Positions 18,757 to 27,064 are shown, numbered from the stretch's first letter. The stretch is 58,002 nt of DNA from Floricoccus tropicus (GCF_001832905.1 NZ_MKIR01000001.1:246855-304856); one strand, 5' to 3'. Translations and numbers: made by a program. The notes: generated by a model not told the origin, from the letters alone.

Positions 18757-20004
18757 TTACAGCTCTTTCGTATTTCTCTTAATTTTGTCAAATTCTGCAA
18801 ATCCTGGATTTGATTTTTGAAAACTACCACAGTACTTGATAAATTCGTCATAAGTCTCTTTTTTTTGATCAGCTGGTATATTTATCCAAGCCATATAATC
18901 GACTTCTTCATTTTTAACTATATCTAAGTATCGCCCACTTGCTTCTTCATCACGTTCAAAATCATTTTCACTTTTCCAATAACGTGTAGCCTTACGTCTT
19001 AATTCATGATCTTTTGGATGACTTATATCCAATGTACGATGGCTTGACCTAAAAATTGATGGTACATCTCGATAACCACCCCAGGGAATACCATAATTAT
19101 AAGATTCAGTATTTGCTACTTCTTCTAGTTCCTCTGGCAAATAGTGGTCTGGATTTGAATCAATCTTCCCATCTGTACCATATTTGAAGGTATCCCACTG
19201 GCTAACAAATTTTCCTGTATCCATGTCAACTATAAATTCTGACATTCGTGCATTGTTTAATTTTCTTTTCTTTGAAGTATTTATTTTCGGCACTTGTACC
19301 TTCATATTATGTGGATATTCAAATAACTCCATATATCTATTATGATAATTTGCACCTGTTGTATAGTCAAAAGGTAATTTGAATTTTCTACCATAGGCAA
19401 GTAACTTTTGATAGTCATTTTCACCAGAAAAATTATTTCGAACGAATTCGATATTTTGCTTATCAATATACGATCTAAATAAATGAATCTCTCTTCCTAA
19501 TTCATTTACATTTAGGCCCTCATTTGTTGGAAAAGATAAAAGCACATCATACCTAAACATTGTGAAAAATTCTGAATGTGGTGGTATTTCTGGAAAAATT
19601 GTATGACTCCCATTTAAATGTTGAAAACCAAATTCATCAATATTTGTCCCTAAATGATGTAAAACTAGGGTTATTTTTTGAATAGAAGGCATTTTTGAAG
19701 CTCCATATAAAATAATATATGGTCTAGATCCTACTTGTTTGGTTAATGCATATATATCACGAATCATAACTTCAGCTTCTGATGGGCTAAGCCCTACTAA
19801 CTTCTTATTAAGATATTTAATATATGCTGATATTGCTGAATTATCCCACCCATATTTTTTCAATAGTTTCTGTGTTTGAACGTTGATATCATTAACAAAA
19901 GATTCATAGTCAAAAAAACTTTGACCTCTAATTCCACGAATTCTAGTCTTACGGCTAGCAAACCATATTCTTATATTTTCTTTTAATCTTTCAAACCATT
20001 TCAT
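18757..20004 (-). CDS. Uncharacterised 415-aa protein, possibly DUF3114
   Basis: I do not recognise a function. The protein is hydrophilic, has no signal peptide or membrane helix, and starts with a basic, Trp-containing stretch (MKWFERLKENIRIWFASRKT). The C-terminal half is rich in charged and aromatic residues (YNYGIPWGGYRD, HRTLDISHPKDHELRRK). Size and style recall the streptococcal DUF3114 family, but this is a weak memory-based match. It has its own strong promoter (20034-20062), SD GGAGA, and its own terminator, so it is a single-gene unit. Confidence 0.75.
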   Translation of the reverse strand: MKWFERLKENIRIWFASRKTRIRGIRGQSFFDYESFVNDINVQTQKLLKKYGWDNSAISAYIKYLNKKLVGLSPSEAEVMIRDIYALTKQVGSRPYIILYGASKMPSIQKITLVLHHLGTNIDEFGFQHLNGSHTIFPEIPPHSEFFTMFRYDVLLSFPTNEGLNVNELGREIHLFRSYIDKQNIEFVRNNFSGENDYQKLLAYGRKFKLPFDYTTGANYHNRYMELFEYPHNMKVQVPKINTSKKRKLNNARMSEFIVDMDTGKFVSQWDTFKYGTDGKIDSNPDHYLPEELEEVANTESYNYGIPWGGYRDVPSIFRSSHRTLDISHPKDHELRRKATRYWKSENDFERDEEASGRYLDIVKNEEVDYMAWINIPADQKKETYDEFIKYCGSFQKSNPGFAEFDKIKRNTKEL

Positions 20005-20033
20005 GGCATTTCTCCGATTTTTTTCTTAAATTT

Positions 20034-20062
20034 AGTATATTTTAATTAGCTAATTTAGTCAA
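20034..20062 (-). promoter_or_regulatory. Promoter of the 415-aa unknown gene
   Basis: TTGACT (20057-20062), 17-nt spacer, TATACT (20034-20039) on the minus strand. One of the closest matches to the sigma-A consensus in the window. Confidence 0.7.
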
Positions 20063-20093
20063 AGAGATAACCCTCTCATATGATTTGTTCAAG

Positions 20094-20122
20094 AAAAAAA
20101 CGAGGCGTTAACCTCGCTTTTT
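20094..20122. terminator. Hairpin terminator in the 20.0-20.3 kb gap
   Basis: CGAGG (20101-20105) pairs with CCTCG (20112-20116); A7 precedes and T5 follows, so it can act in both directions. It lies about 180 nt after the nucleotidyltransferase stop. Confidence 0.65.
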
Positions 20123-20125
20123 CTG

Positions 20126-20162
20126 TAGGAGTTTTTTAGGAGTTTTCACGAGCCAAGCTCGT
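20126..20162. repeat. Short direct repeat followed by an inverted repeat
   Basis: TAGGAGTTTT occurs twice with an 11-nt period (20126-20135 and 20137-20146), then ACGAGC-caa-GCTCGT (20148-20162). No gene explains it. The rest of the 20005-20295 gap is AT-rich with two more weak inverted repeats near 20172-20195 and 20230-20260. Confidence 0.5.
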
Positions 20163-20295
20163 CTATGAAAAAATTATACTATGGAGTATATAATTGTTTG
20201 TTAATTCTTTAAATCGATTTATAGAAATATTTTTTTCTATAGTATATATAATATAGAATATTTTTCTTTAAATCATCAGACCAAAGTATGAAATT

Positions 20296-21048
20296 TTAAT
20301 TCAAGACTAATTCTAAAAAAACTTTATTCAATTCTTCCCATGAATTTTTTTCATCAAATAACATTTGAGCTTTGACCTCTAAAGTTAAAAGATTTTTCGC
20401 AATATAATCATTTAATTTATCTATTCTTGGAATATAGTCAAGCTCATCTAAATTAGCTTTCTTTTCCAACAACTCTTGAACATAAGGTAACATACTATCA
20501 TCAAGTTCTGCTGCTACTAGCTCATTAAATCTCATTGGCGGAAAAGTATTTCTATTGACTATCCATTTACTAGCTAAAAGAGGGCGTAGAGTATAAAAAT
20601 ATTTCTTTATTTTTACATCTTCACCTTGAAGAAACTGATTGTAAGTAGATGATGCCATGTGCCAATAATGATATAGATTCTTTTTACCAGAAAAATAATT
20701 AACAAGTATTTTCTTGAGTATTTCAATTTTTTCATTCTGATAATATACTATTGGAGAAGTACACCACTCTAATAGTGTGGAATTTGACTTATATAGTAGA
20801 CGAAGTGCCTTTTGTAAATCCCATCCATTAATGTCCAATGTCTCGTCAAGTTGCCATTCAATCACATCTCTTGTTTCGTCCAAACGCAAATAATATTCTG
20901 GTTTTCTTATGTATATAAAACGCACATCATAATCACTGTCTGGAGATTCAAATCCCCATGCACGACTACCTGATTCAACTGCTAAAATGATTTCAACCTG
21001 CTCATTTTCTTCTATTTCTTTTAATTTTTCACGAATTATAGCTTCCAT
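20296..21048 (-). CDS. YcgL/RlaP-type nucleotidyltransferase
   Basis: 250-aa DNA polymerase beta superfamily nucleotidyltransferase. The active-site signature GSRAWGFESPDSDYDVRFIY (residues about 27-46) has the GS and D-x-D metal-binding acids. The rest is helical and resembles the YcgL/RlaP family (RNA-ligase-associated polymerase). No RNA ligase gene is adjacent, so the name says little about its role here. The upstream region contains a perfect 20-bp palindrome (21092-21111). Confidence 0.82.
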   Translation of the reverse strand: MEAIIREKLKEIEENEQVEIILAVESGSRAWGFESPDSDYDVRFIYIRKPEYYLRLDETRDVIEWQLDETLDINGWDLQKALRLLYKSNSTLLEWCTSPIVYYQNEKIEILKKILVNYFSGKKNLYHYWHMASSTYNQFLQGEDVKIKKYFYTLRPLLASKWIVNRNTFPPMRFNELVAAELDDSMLPYVQELLEKKANLDELDYIPRIDKLNDYIAKNLLTLEVKAQMLFDEKNSWEELNKVFLELVLN

Positions 21049-21091
21049 TTTTTTCTCCTGATAATTTTCTGTATTAATTATATCATATAAG

Positions 21092-21111
21092 ACTTTCTAA
21101 TTTTAGAAAGT
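21092..21111. promoter_or_regulatory. Perfect 20-bp palindrome in a divergent promoter region
   Basis: ACTTTCTAA-TT-TTAGAAAGT lies between the nucleotidyltransferase and the CapA-like gene, 15 bp or less upstream of a TATAAT (21077-21082, minus). It has no T-run, so an operator is more likely than a terminator. The binding protein is unknown. Confidence 0.55.
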
Positions 21112-21188
21112 TATCAAGTATATACATCTATAACTACTGAGCTATAGGCTTAGTATGATTTTTATATTTTTATGTGATTAATATTCCA

Positions 21189-21217
21189 TTGTATTAAGTA
21201 AACCCTTTTAGTATAAT
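21189..21217 (+). promoter_or_regulatory. Promoter of the CapA-like gene
   Basis: TTGTAT (21189-21194), 17-nt spacer, TATAAT (21212-21217); predicted start near 21224. Confidence 0.6.
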
Positions 21218-21246
21218 AAAGTAAACATAAAAAAGGGGAGCTTTAT

Positions 21247-22467
21247 ATGAATGAAAATGGAAAAATTAACTGGAAAAGACTTACAATTTTAGTTTTACTT
21301 GGGATATTGTTACCAATCTGTTTTGTATATGCACAGGGTAGACTATTTAATAAAAACAAAGTTACACCAGAAAATAAGGAAAAAATTGAAAATAAAAAAA
21401 CGAGCAAGGAAAAAGGTAGTAGTAAAAAAACTGCTAAAATTACTGCAAGTGGTGACATGCTCTACCACGATATTGTTTATGGAAGCGCTTGGGATGGTCA
21501 ACGTTATGATTTTGACAATGATTATGAGCTAGTTAAACCACTTGTGTCTTCTGCTGATCTTGCTTTAGGAGATTTTGAAGGAACAATCAATCCAAACAGG
21601 GAATTAGCAGGATATCCAATATTTAATGCACCAGAAGAGGTCCTTGGAAGTATTAAATCAGCTGGTTTTGATGTCTTAGATTTAGGACATAATCATATTT
21701 TAGATACTGGAATTGATGGACTCGTTTACACTGCTAATGCTATTAAAAAAGCTGGTATGGACTATATAGGTGTTGATGTGAATAATCGAGGAATTCTTGT
21801 TAAAGAAGTTAACGGAATTAAGATTGCTTTACTGTCATATGCTTATGGATTTAATGGGCTTGAAGAGGGTATAAGCAAGGAAGATTATGATAAGTACCTT
21901 AAAGATATGAATCCTGATAAGATGAAAAAAGAAATAGAAGAGGCTGAAAAAATTGCAGATATTACTGTAATTATGCCTCAAATGGGAGAAGAATACCGAC
22001 TAACTCCAACAGACGACCAAATTAAAACATACCATGACATGATAGATTGGGGTGCTGATATTATTTTTGGTGGTCATCCTCACGTTGCAGAACCTACAGA
22101 AATAGTTGAAAAAGATGGAGAAAGAAAATTTATAATCTATTCAATGGGAAATCTTCTCTCAAATCAACGTTACGAAACATTGGAAGATTACTGGACTGAA
22201 CGTGGCGTCATTATGGATGTAGATATTGAAAAAGAAAATGACAAAACAGTCATTAAGAATGTTAAGGCTCATCCAACTTGGGTATCAAGAACTCCTATCG
22301 AAGGACGAACTTTCCAAGGGTTCCCAGCCTATGATTATCAAGTATTACTTGCTGAGAACTATATTAAAGGTGGTAAATTAGCAGATACTGTTCCAGAGGA
22401 AACACGACAAAGAATTGAAACAGCCTATAATGAGATGATGACATTATTAAACCTTCAATGGAATTAA
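21247..22467 (+). CDS. CapA/PgsA-like metallophosphatase-fold surface protein
   Basis: 406 aa with a single N-terminal membrane anchor (about residues 11-29), a Lys/Glu-rich linker, then a CapA (PGA_cap) domain. Metal-site motifs are ASGDMLYHD, GDFEGTINP, LGHNHILDTG and FGGHPHVAEP. Relatives act in poly-gamma-glutamate capsule export, but no capB/capC partners are in the window, so a broader envelope role is likely. SD GGGGAG. Single-gene unit with promoter at 21189 and terminator at 22466. Confidence 0.88.
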   Translation: MNENGKINWKRLTILVLLGILLPICFVYAQGRLFNKNKVTPENKEKIENKKTSKEKGSSKKTAKITASGDMLYHDIVYGSAWDGQRYDFDNDYELVKPLVSSADLALGDFEGTINPNRELAGYPIFNAPEEVLGSIKSAGFDVLDLGHNHILDTGIDGLVYTANAIKKAGMDYIGVDVNNRGILVKEVNGIKIALLSYAYGFNGLEEGISKEDYDKYLKDMNPDKMKKEIEEAEKIADITVIMPQMGEEYRLTPTDDQIKTYHDMIDWGADIIFGGHPHVAEPTEIVEKDGERKFIIYSMGNLLSNQRYETLEDYWTERGVIMDVDIEKENDKTVIKNVKAHPTWVSRTPIEGRTFQGFPAYDYQVLLAENYIKGGKLADTVPEETRQRIETAYNEMMTLLNLQWN

Positions 22468-22507
22468 AAAAGAATTATAGCTAATTACTTTAGCTATAAT
22501 TCTTTTT
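22466..22507. terminator. Bidirectional terminator between CapA-like gene and PBP
   Basis: GAATTATAGCTAA (22472-22484) pairs with TTAGCTATAATTC (22490-22502), with A6 before and T5 after. It overlaps the last two bases of the PBP gene. Confidence 0.85.
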
Positions 22508-24518
22508 ATTTAATATTTTCATGAAGATAATTTAAAAGATTATCTGCTGTGCTTATTGCTGTTATACCATTATTACTGCCTTCAAAAAGAGTTACTACAA
22601 GATATTTTTGATTTTGTGCATCATAAGCTAGAAGAAAACTATTTTCTTTTCCCTTCTCATCTTGCTTCATTTTAATCTCAGCTGTACCTGTCTTTGCTGC
22701 AATTGGAAAACCAAGATCATTTAAGCGATATCCGAAAGCAGTTGGATCAGTTACAACATCCTGTAAATCTTGATTAATGATAGAAATTGATTTAGCACTT
22801 GCCACATCCTTTTTTGTTTTCACTTGTGTATCAAGTAATAGTTTTGGATAAACTAAGGTTCCCTCGTTTGGAAAAATAGAATACATTGTAGCTTGTTCAA
22901 TTGGACTTATTAATAACTGTCCTTGACCGTAAGCAGTATCAGCAAGAAGAATATCTGAATCAAATTTTTTCTCATTTGAAATTTGAGCTGGTTTCATTGC
23001 AATCGGTAAGTCGAGCTCTTCACCAAATATAAATTTGTTAAGTCCTGCCCTAAATTTATCTTCTCCCATCTTCAAACCGGCTTGAGCAAAGTAAATATTA
23101 TCTGAATACATATATGCTTGTTTAAGATTTACAGGATCATGTTCCTGCACCCTTGTTACTTGATATGATCCCCACGAATCATCTTTCTGCCACTTAAGTC
23201 CACTAATACTTATATCTTCATTTGGATCGATAGTTCCATTATCAAGTCCCACTACACCAGTTATTGTTTTAAAAGTAGAGCCAGGTGCGTATCTTGTAGC
23301 AAAACGACTAATAAAAGGTAAATTTTCATCATCAGCATATGTTTTATATTCTTCACTTGAAATACCTGTAGCAAATTTATTTGGATCAAAGCTTGGTGAA
23401 CTAACAAGTGCTAATAAATCACCGGTTTTTGGTTCAGAGACAACAGATGAACCCGGATTATTATCTAATGTTTTATATGCAACATCTTGTACTCTAGAAT
23501 CAATCGTTAATTTTATATCTTGACCATTTTCTTTATTGCTCTCAATTAAAGTTTCTTTTTCTTCATCATTCTCATCTAAAATCTGAATTTTCCCACCATC
23601 TTTTCCACGAAGCTCTCTGTCATAAGTCATTTCAAGACCAGTACGGCCAATAACACCTTCTGAACTTAATGAAGGATTCTTATCTATATCTTCCTTAGTA
23701 ATCTGTCCAACATAACCTATCAGCTGCGCTGCAGCTTCTTTTAAAGGATAGTAACGCCCGTTTACTTTAGTTATCGTAGCTCCTTTAGGCAGTTCAGATG
23801 GCTCCACAGAATATGTTTTCAAAGGCACAAAATATTGAGGTTGAACCCAGGACTGACTAATTGCACTCTCAATATTTTTTACAGGAATATCATATTTACT
23901 AGAAATTTCTGCAATCCTTTTGTTCTTCTCTTCACCGTCTCCTAAAGCTTCCGGGACAACTCCTAATTGATATAAAGTGCTATTTACTGCTAAAGGTTGA
24001 TTATTGCGATCATAAATCGTTCCACGTTCTGCTTCTTTTACAGAAACCGAAACCTTATCTTTACCTGACATTTTGGGGAATATAAGAGAAGGTGTCCAAT
24101 TTATTTTAGCATTTTTACCATCCATAAATGTTACTTGACCTGAATATTTAAGGTCTTTAAGTTGACCTAATGAGGTGTTCATATTTAAAGTATAAGTAAA
24201 TTTATCTTTATTTTTTCCATCGAATTTCAAATTAGATAACTTAACATTACTTGCTGTGATTCCACCATAAACATTTTTATATTTTTCAATAACCTCATCA
24301 GTAGAAAAATCAATTTTTTTCAAACTATCCTTATCCAGAATTACTGATAGATCTTCAAAATCTTGTTCATTTAAAATACTAACAAATTTATTAATAACGT
24401 CTTCTCTTGCATTTTGTGCCTTAACTTCACGCTGATGTTGATAAAATAAATAACCACCAACAGCCAGTACAACAATAGCAATACCCGAAGCTATTGCTAA
24501 ACTCTTTTTATTTTTCAT
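22506..24518 (-). CDS. Class B penicillin-binding protein with NTF2-like domain
   Basis: 670-aa monofunctional transpeptidase of the PBP2a/PBP4/PBP5 low-affinity type. Parts in order: membrane anchor (about 8-26), NTF2-like MecA_N domain (about 32-150), dimerisation domain (about 155-310), transpeptidase domain. Active-site motifs are S414-T-F-K417, S472-D-N474 and K609-T-G611. It cross-links peptidoglycan. All catalytic motifs are intact. Promoter TATAAT at 24550-24555 with a TACTAAAG element next to it. Confidence 0.93.
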   Translation of the reverse strand: MKNKKSLAIASGIAIVVLAVGGYLFYQHQREVKAQNAREDVINKFVSILNEQDFEDLSVILDKDSLKKIDFSTDEVIEKYKNVYGGITASNVKLSNLKFDGKNKDKFTYTLNMNTSLGQLKDLKYSGQVTFMDGKNAKINWTPSLIFPKMSGKDKVSVSVKEAERGTIYDRNNQPLAVNSTLYQLGVVPEALGDGEEKNKRIAEISSKYDIPVKNIESAISQSWVQPQYFVPLKTYSVEPSELPKGATITKVNGRYYPLKEAAAQLIGYVGQITKEDIDKNPSLSSEGVIGRTGLEMTYDRELRGKDGGKIQILDENDEEKETLIESNKENGQDIKLTIDSRVQDVAYKTLDNNPGSSVVSEPKTGDLLALVSSPSFDPNKFATGISSEEYKTYADDENLPFISRFATRYAPGSTFKTITGVVGLDNGTIDPNEDISISGLKWQKDDSWGSYQVTRVQEHDPVNLKQAYMYSDNIYFAQAGLKMGEDKFRAGLNKFIFGEELDLPIAMKPAQISNEKKFDSDILLADTAYGQGQLLISPIEQATMYSIFPNEGTLVYPKLLLDTQVKTKKDVASAKSISIINQDLQDVVTDPTAFGYRLNDLGFPIAAKTGTAEIKMKQDEKGKENSFLLAYDAQNQKYLVVTLFEGSNNGITAISTADNLLNYLHENIK

Positions 24519-24549
24519 TTGAATCTCCTCTTATGATAACAATAAGGTA

Positions 24550-24567
24550 ATTATAACACCTTTAGTA
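24550..24567 (-). promoter_or_regulatory. PBP promoter -10 and adjacent octamer
   Basis: On the minus strand TATAAT is at 24550-24555 and TACTAAAG at 24560-24567 in the spacer, a 7-of-8 match to the operator-like octamer of the neighbouring HTH array. No convincing -35 is visible. Confidence 0.35.
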
Positions 24568-24643
24568 CATATCATATAGCATTATTAAATTAATAAAGGA
24601 AACAAACTCACTGTAATATGAGGAAATTTATTTGATTATGTCT

Positions 24644-25174
24644 TTAGTTCTTAAGTCTAAACAATGTTTCTGAATCATTGAGTATTTTAATTTTATAGGA
24701 GTTAACAATATCTTTTTCTAACTTCTTTATTACCTTCTCATCTTTAGTTGAGGAGTTCTTTTTTAGTACTCTGAAAAGAACTGAACCTTCATACTCAAAC
24801 ACAGGAAAAATAAAATCATTACGAACATATTTGTCCTCAAAATCAATTGACGTTTTAATTTTTTGAATAAGCTCTTTAAAGTCACCCTCTAAAATAAACT
24901 CATCTTCCTGCTCCCTAACTTTCTGGCGTAATTCACTAATATTAGTCGCATGATAAAGTTTACCACTGTCTCGAATAGCTAGCAAGTTATCTAAAACTTG
25001 ACCAGCAGTTGCTCCAATTCCTTTTCCTATAGCAATCAAGGTCTTGGCTGTATAAGTCTCTGGATCACGTTTTGATGCCTTGGAAAGAGTCTGCTCAGAA
25101 ATATTTGCCCTTTTAGCTACTTCATATCGATTGGTATTATTATCTTTCAAATAAATATCCAAAACATTTTTCAA
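24644..25174 (-). CDS. HTH-domain protein, array copy 4
   Basis: 176 aa, last of four tandem paralogs, starting with TTG (SD GAGAGG) where the other three use ATG. The N-terminal 65 residues look like a Cro/C1-type helix-turn-helix (MKNVLDIYLKDNNTNR...). A conserved block (LYHATN...EQEDEFILEGDF) follows, then a divergent middle, then a helical tail with KIKILN and LFRL. The usual ending LRQLDY is replaced by LKN. Presumably a DNA-binding regulator; no target is known. Confidence 0.8.
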   Translation of the reverse strand: MKNVLDIYLKDNNTNRYEVAKRANISEQTLSKASKRDPETYTAKTLIAIGKGIGATAGQVLDNLLAIRDSGKLYHATNISELRQKVREQEDEFILEGDFKELIQKIKTSIDFEDKYVRNDFIFPVFEYEGSVLFRVLKKNSSTKDEKVIKKLEKDIVNSYKIKILNDSETLFRLKN

Positions 25175-25235
25175 AGCCTCTCTCCTCTCTCAAAAGCATT
25201 TCATTTTCTTGTTTTTATTAATTTTCATTTAAAAA

Positions 25236-25787
25236 TTAATAATCTAGTTGTCTAAGTCTAAAAAATAGTTGATTTTTATTTAGAATTTTAATCATATAAA
25301 GATATAGAATTTTCTCCTGTAGAATCATTGATTGTATCATACCTTCGGTAGGAGAAAATACTTTTAATATCATGCCAAGTTCTTGGCTATTTGTTAGGAA
25401 CGTCTTTCTTCTTGGATAAACATTATTGTAATATGAGTCATACTTTTTTTCAAAGTTTTCTATCTTACTTGGTGAGTTGAACAAATCTGAAAAATCACCT
25501 TCTAGAATAAACTCGTCCTCTTGTTCTTTAACCTTCTGTTTGAGTTCATCAATTGATTTTACATGATAAAAAATATCAGTATCGCGAATCTCTAACATAC
25601 GATCAAGAGCTATTCCAGGTGCAACTGCCATTTCTTTAGCAATAGCAACAATAGTATCAGCTGAATAACTTTCTGGATCAGTTTTTCCTATTTCAGCCAG
25701 TGATTTTTTACTAACATTCAGTCTTTCCATTAGCTGACTTCTGTCTTTTCCATTTTCCTTTAAGTAAATATCAAGTACATTTTTCAT
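25236..25787 (-). CDS. HTH-domain protein, array copy 3
   Basis: 183 aa, the most divergent copy. The HTH part (1-65) and the block EQEDEFILEGDF (about 90-101) are kept, but the middle (about 103-160, with YYNNVYPRRKTFLTN and FSPTEGMIQSMI) is unlike the others. The tail IKILNKNQLFFRLRQLDY returns to the shared pattern. Only a weak GGT ribosome-binding site; 24 nt separate it from copy 2, so read-through translation of one message is likely. Confidence 0.8.
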   Translation of the reverse strand: MKNVLDIYLKENGKDRSQLMERLNVSKKSLAEIGKTDPESYSADTIVAIAKEMAVAPGIALDRMLEIRDTDIFYHVKSIDELKQKVKEQEDEFILEGDFSDLFNSPSKIENFEKKYDSYYNNVYPRRKTFLTNSQELGMILKVFSPTEGMIQSMILQEKILYLYMIKILNKNQLFFRLRQLDY

Positions 25788-25811
25788 GATTTCTTATACC
25801 TGTTTCAAAAT

Positions 25812-26348
25812 TTAATAGTCCAGAATCTTATTTCTGAATAAAGTTTGATGATCATTCAAAATCTTCATTTTATAATTATCAAGTATTTTTTGTTCTAATT
25901 TTTGCATCTCTTTATCGTCTTTACTTGTAAGTTTTTTTAAGAACTGATATAAAAATGAATTTCCAGTACCATAACCAGGGTATATAGGATTTCCTCTAAC
26001 AGCTCTATCTTCAAAATCCATAATGTTTTTTGTTTTATTAACAAATTGTGTGAAGTTACCATCTAAAACAAATTCATCTTCCTGTTCATCAATTTTTTTA
26101 ATAAATTCATCCATAGTTGTAGCATGATAAAGCATATCACTATCCTGAATTACAAGCATTCGATCAAGTATTTGTCCAGGAGTTACACCAACTTCTTGAG
26201 ATATTGCCACCAAAATATCTGCTGAATAGTTCTCTGGATCTTTTCTAGTTAATTTCTTTAATTCCCTTTCAGAAATATTGCTTTTTTTAGCTAACTGAAC
26301 ACGATTGATTCCATTTTCTTTTAAGTAAATATCAAGTACATTTTTCAT
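25812..26348 (-). CDS. HTH-domain protein, array copy 2
   Basis: 178 aa. The HTH (1-65) and the block LYHATTMDEF...EQEDEFVLDGNF resemble copy 1 closely. The middle (GNPIYPGYGTGNSFLY) is glycine- and aromatic-rich; the tail is KILNDHQTLFRNKILDY. A TATAAT sits only 7 nt before the ATG (26354-26359) without a matching -35, and the SD (AAGGG) is 11 nt away, so initiation signals are weak. Confidence 0.8.
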   Translation of the reverse strand: MKNVLDIYLKENGINRVQLAKKSNISERELKKLTRKDPENYSADILVAISQEVGVTPGQILDRMLVIQDSDMLYHATTMDEFIKKIDEQEDEFVLDGNFTQFVNKTKNIMDFEDRAVRGNPIYPGYGTGNSFLYQFLKKLTSKDDKEMQKLEQKILDNYKMKILNDHQTLFRNKILDY

Positions 26349-26400
26349 AGTTTATTATACCCTTTTTATCTCACATTTTTTATTTGCCAAAAAATATTGT

Positions 26401-26934
26401 TTAATAGTCAAGTTGCCTTAATCTAAATAAGCTTTCTTTTTTATTAAGAATTTTTATATTATAAAGTTTAGATATCTTTTGTTGAAGATTTTTTGACTCT
26501 TTTTCTCTACTCATATTATTTTTAAATCTATGAAGTACAAATGCAGCAAAATCTCCCCATCCGTTTGAACCATAATTAAAACCTAAAGTTTCTCTTTCTG
26601 ATAAGGTACTTGCTTTAATCTTCTTAACAAAATCATAGAAATCACCTTCCAAAACAAATTCATCTTCTTGTTCATCTACTTTTTGTTTAAGTTCCTCAAA
26701 GTTTGTAGCATGATAAAGCATATCACTATCCCGAATTACAAGCATTCGATCAAGTATTTGTCCAGGAGTTGCACCAACTTCTTCAGATATTGCTACTACA
26801 ATATCTGCTGAGTAATCTTCTGGATCTCTTTTTGATGTCTTGGCTAAAGCTTTTTCAGAAATATTAGTTTTTCCTACTAGCTGAGTGCGATTAGTACCAT
26901 TTTCCTTCAAATAAATATCTAATACGTTTTTCAT
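26401..26934 (-). CDS. HTH-domain protein, array copy 1 (promoter-proximal)
   Basis: 177 aa from the ATG at 26934, chosen over the codon at 26946 because GAGGA lies 6 nt before it and MKNVLDIYLK then matches the other copies. HTH-like N-terminus (1-65), conserved block LYHATNFEEL...EQEDEFVLEGDF, middle GFNYGSNGWGDFAAFVL, tail IKILNKKESLFRLRQLDY. The N-terminus resembles small XRE-family regulators of Lactobacillales. It is the first gene of the array, behind a promoter with palindromic octamers. Confidence 0.82.
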   Translation of the reverse strand: MKNVLDIYLKENGTNRTQLVGKTNISEKALAKTSKRDPEDYSADIVVAISEEVGATPGQILDRMLVIRDSDMLYHATNFEELKQKVDEQEDEFVLEGDFYDFVKKIKASTLSERETLGFNYGSNGWGDFAAFVLHRFKNNMSREKESKNLQQKISKLYNIKILNKKESLFRLRQLDY

Positions 26935-26959
26935 GATTTTCCTCATCCTTCATTAATAT

Positions 26960-27022
26960 TACTAAACTATGGTTTAGTATTTTACTCAATTACAGTTTAG
27001 TACTTAATTATTTTTTTGTCAA
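26960..27022 (-). promoter_or_regulatory. Promoter and operator-like octamers of the HTH array
   Basis: -35 TTGACA (27017-27022), 17-nt spacer, -10 TAAACT (26994-26999), start near 26987. The octamer TACTAAAC covers the -10 (26995-27002) and recurs as an inverted pair at 26960-26967 and 26972-26979 in the leader, forming a 20-bp perfect palindrome. The layout suits autorepression by the encoded HTH proteins. Confidence 0.6.
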
Positions 27023-27055
27023 TTAATATATTAAAAATATTTTTCTAGGTTTTAA

Positions 27056-27064
27056 TGATATAAT
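27056..27064 (+). promoter_or_regulatory. Extended -10 of the DUF2500 gene
   Basis: TGA-TATAAT (hexamer 27059-27064), start near 27071, divergent from the HTH array promoter. Confidence 0.5.

Noticed and set aside
26354-26359. TATAAT just before HTH array copy 2 as a leaderless promoter
   Set aside because: No -35 or TG extension is found at suitable spacing, so it is probably chance in AT-rich DNA.
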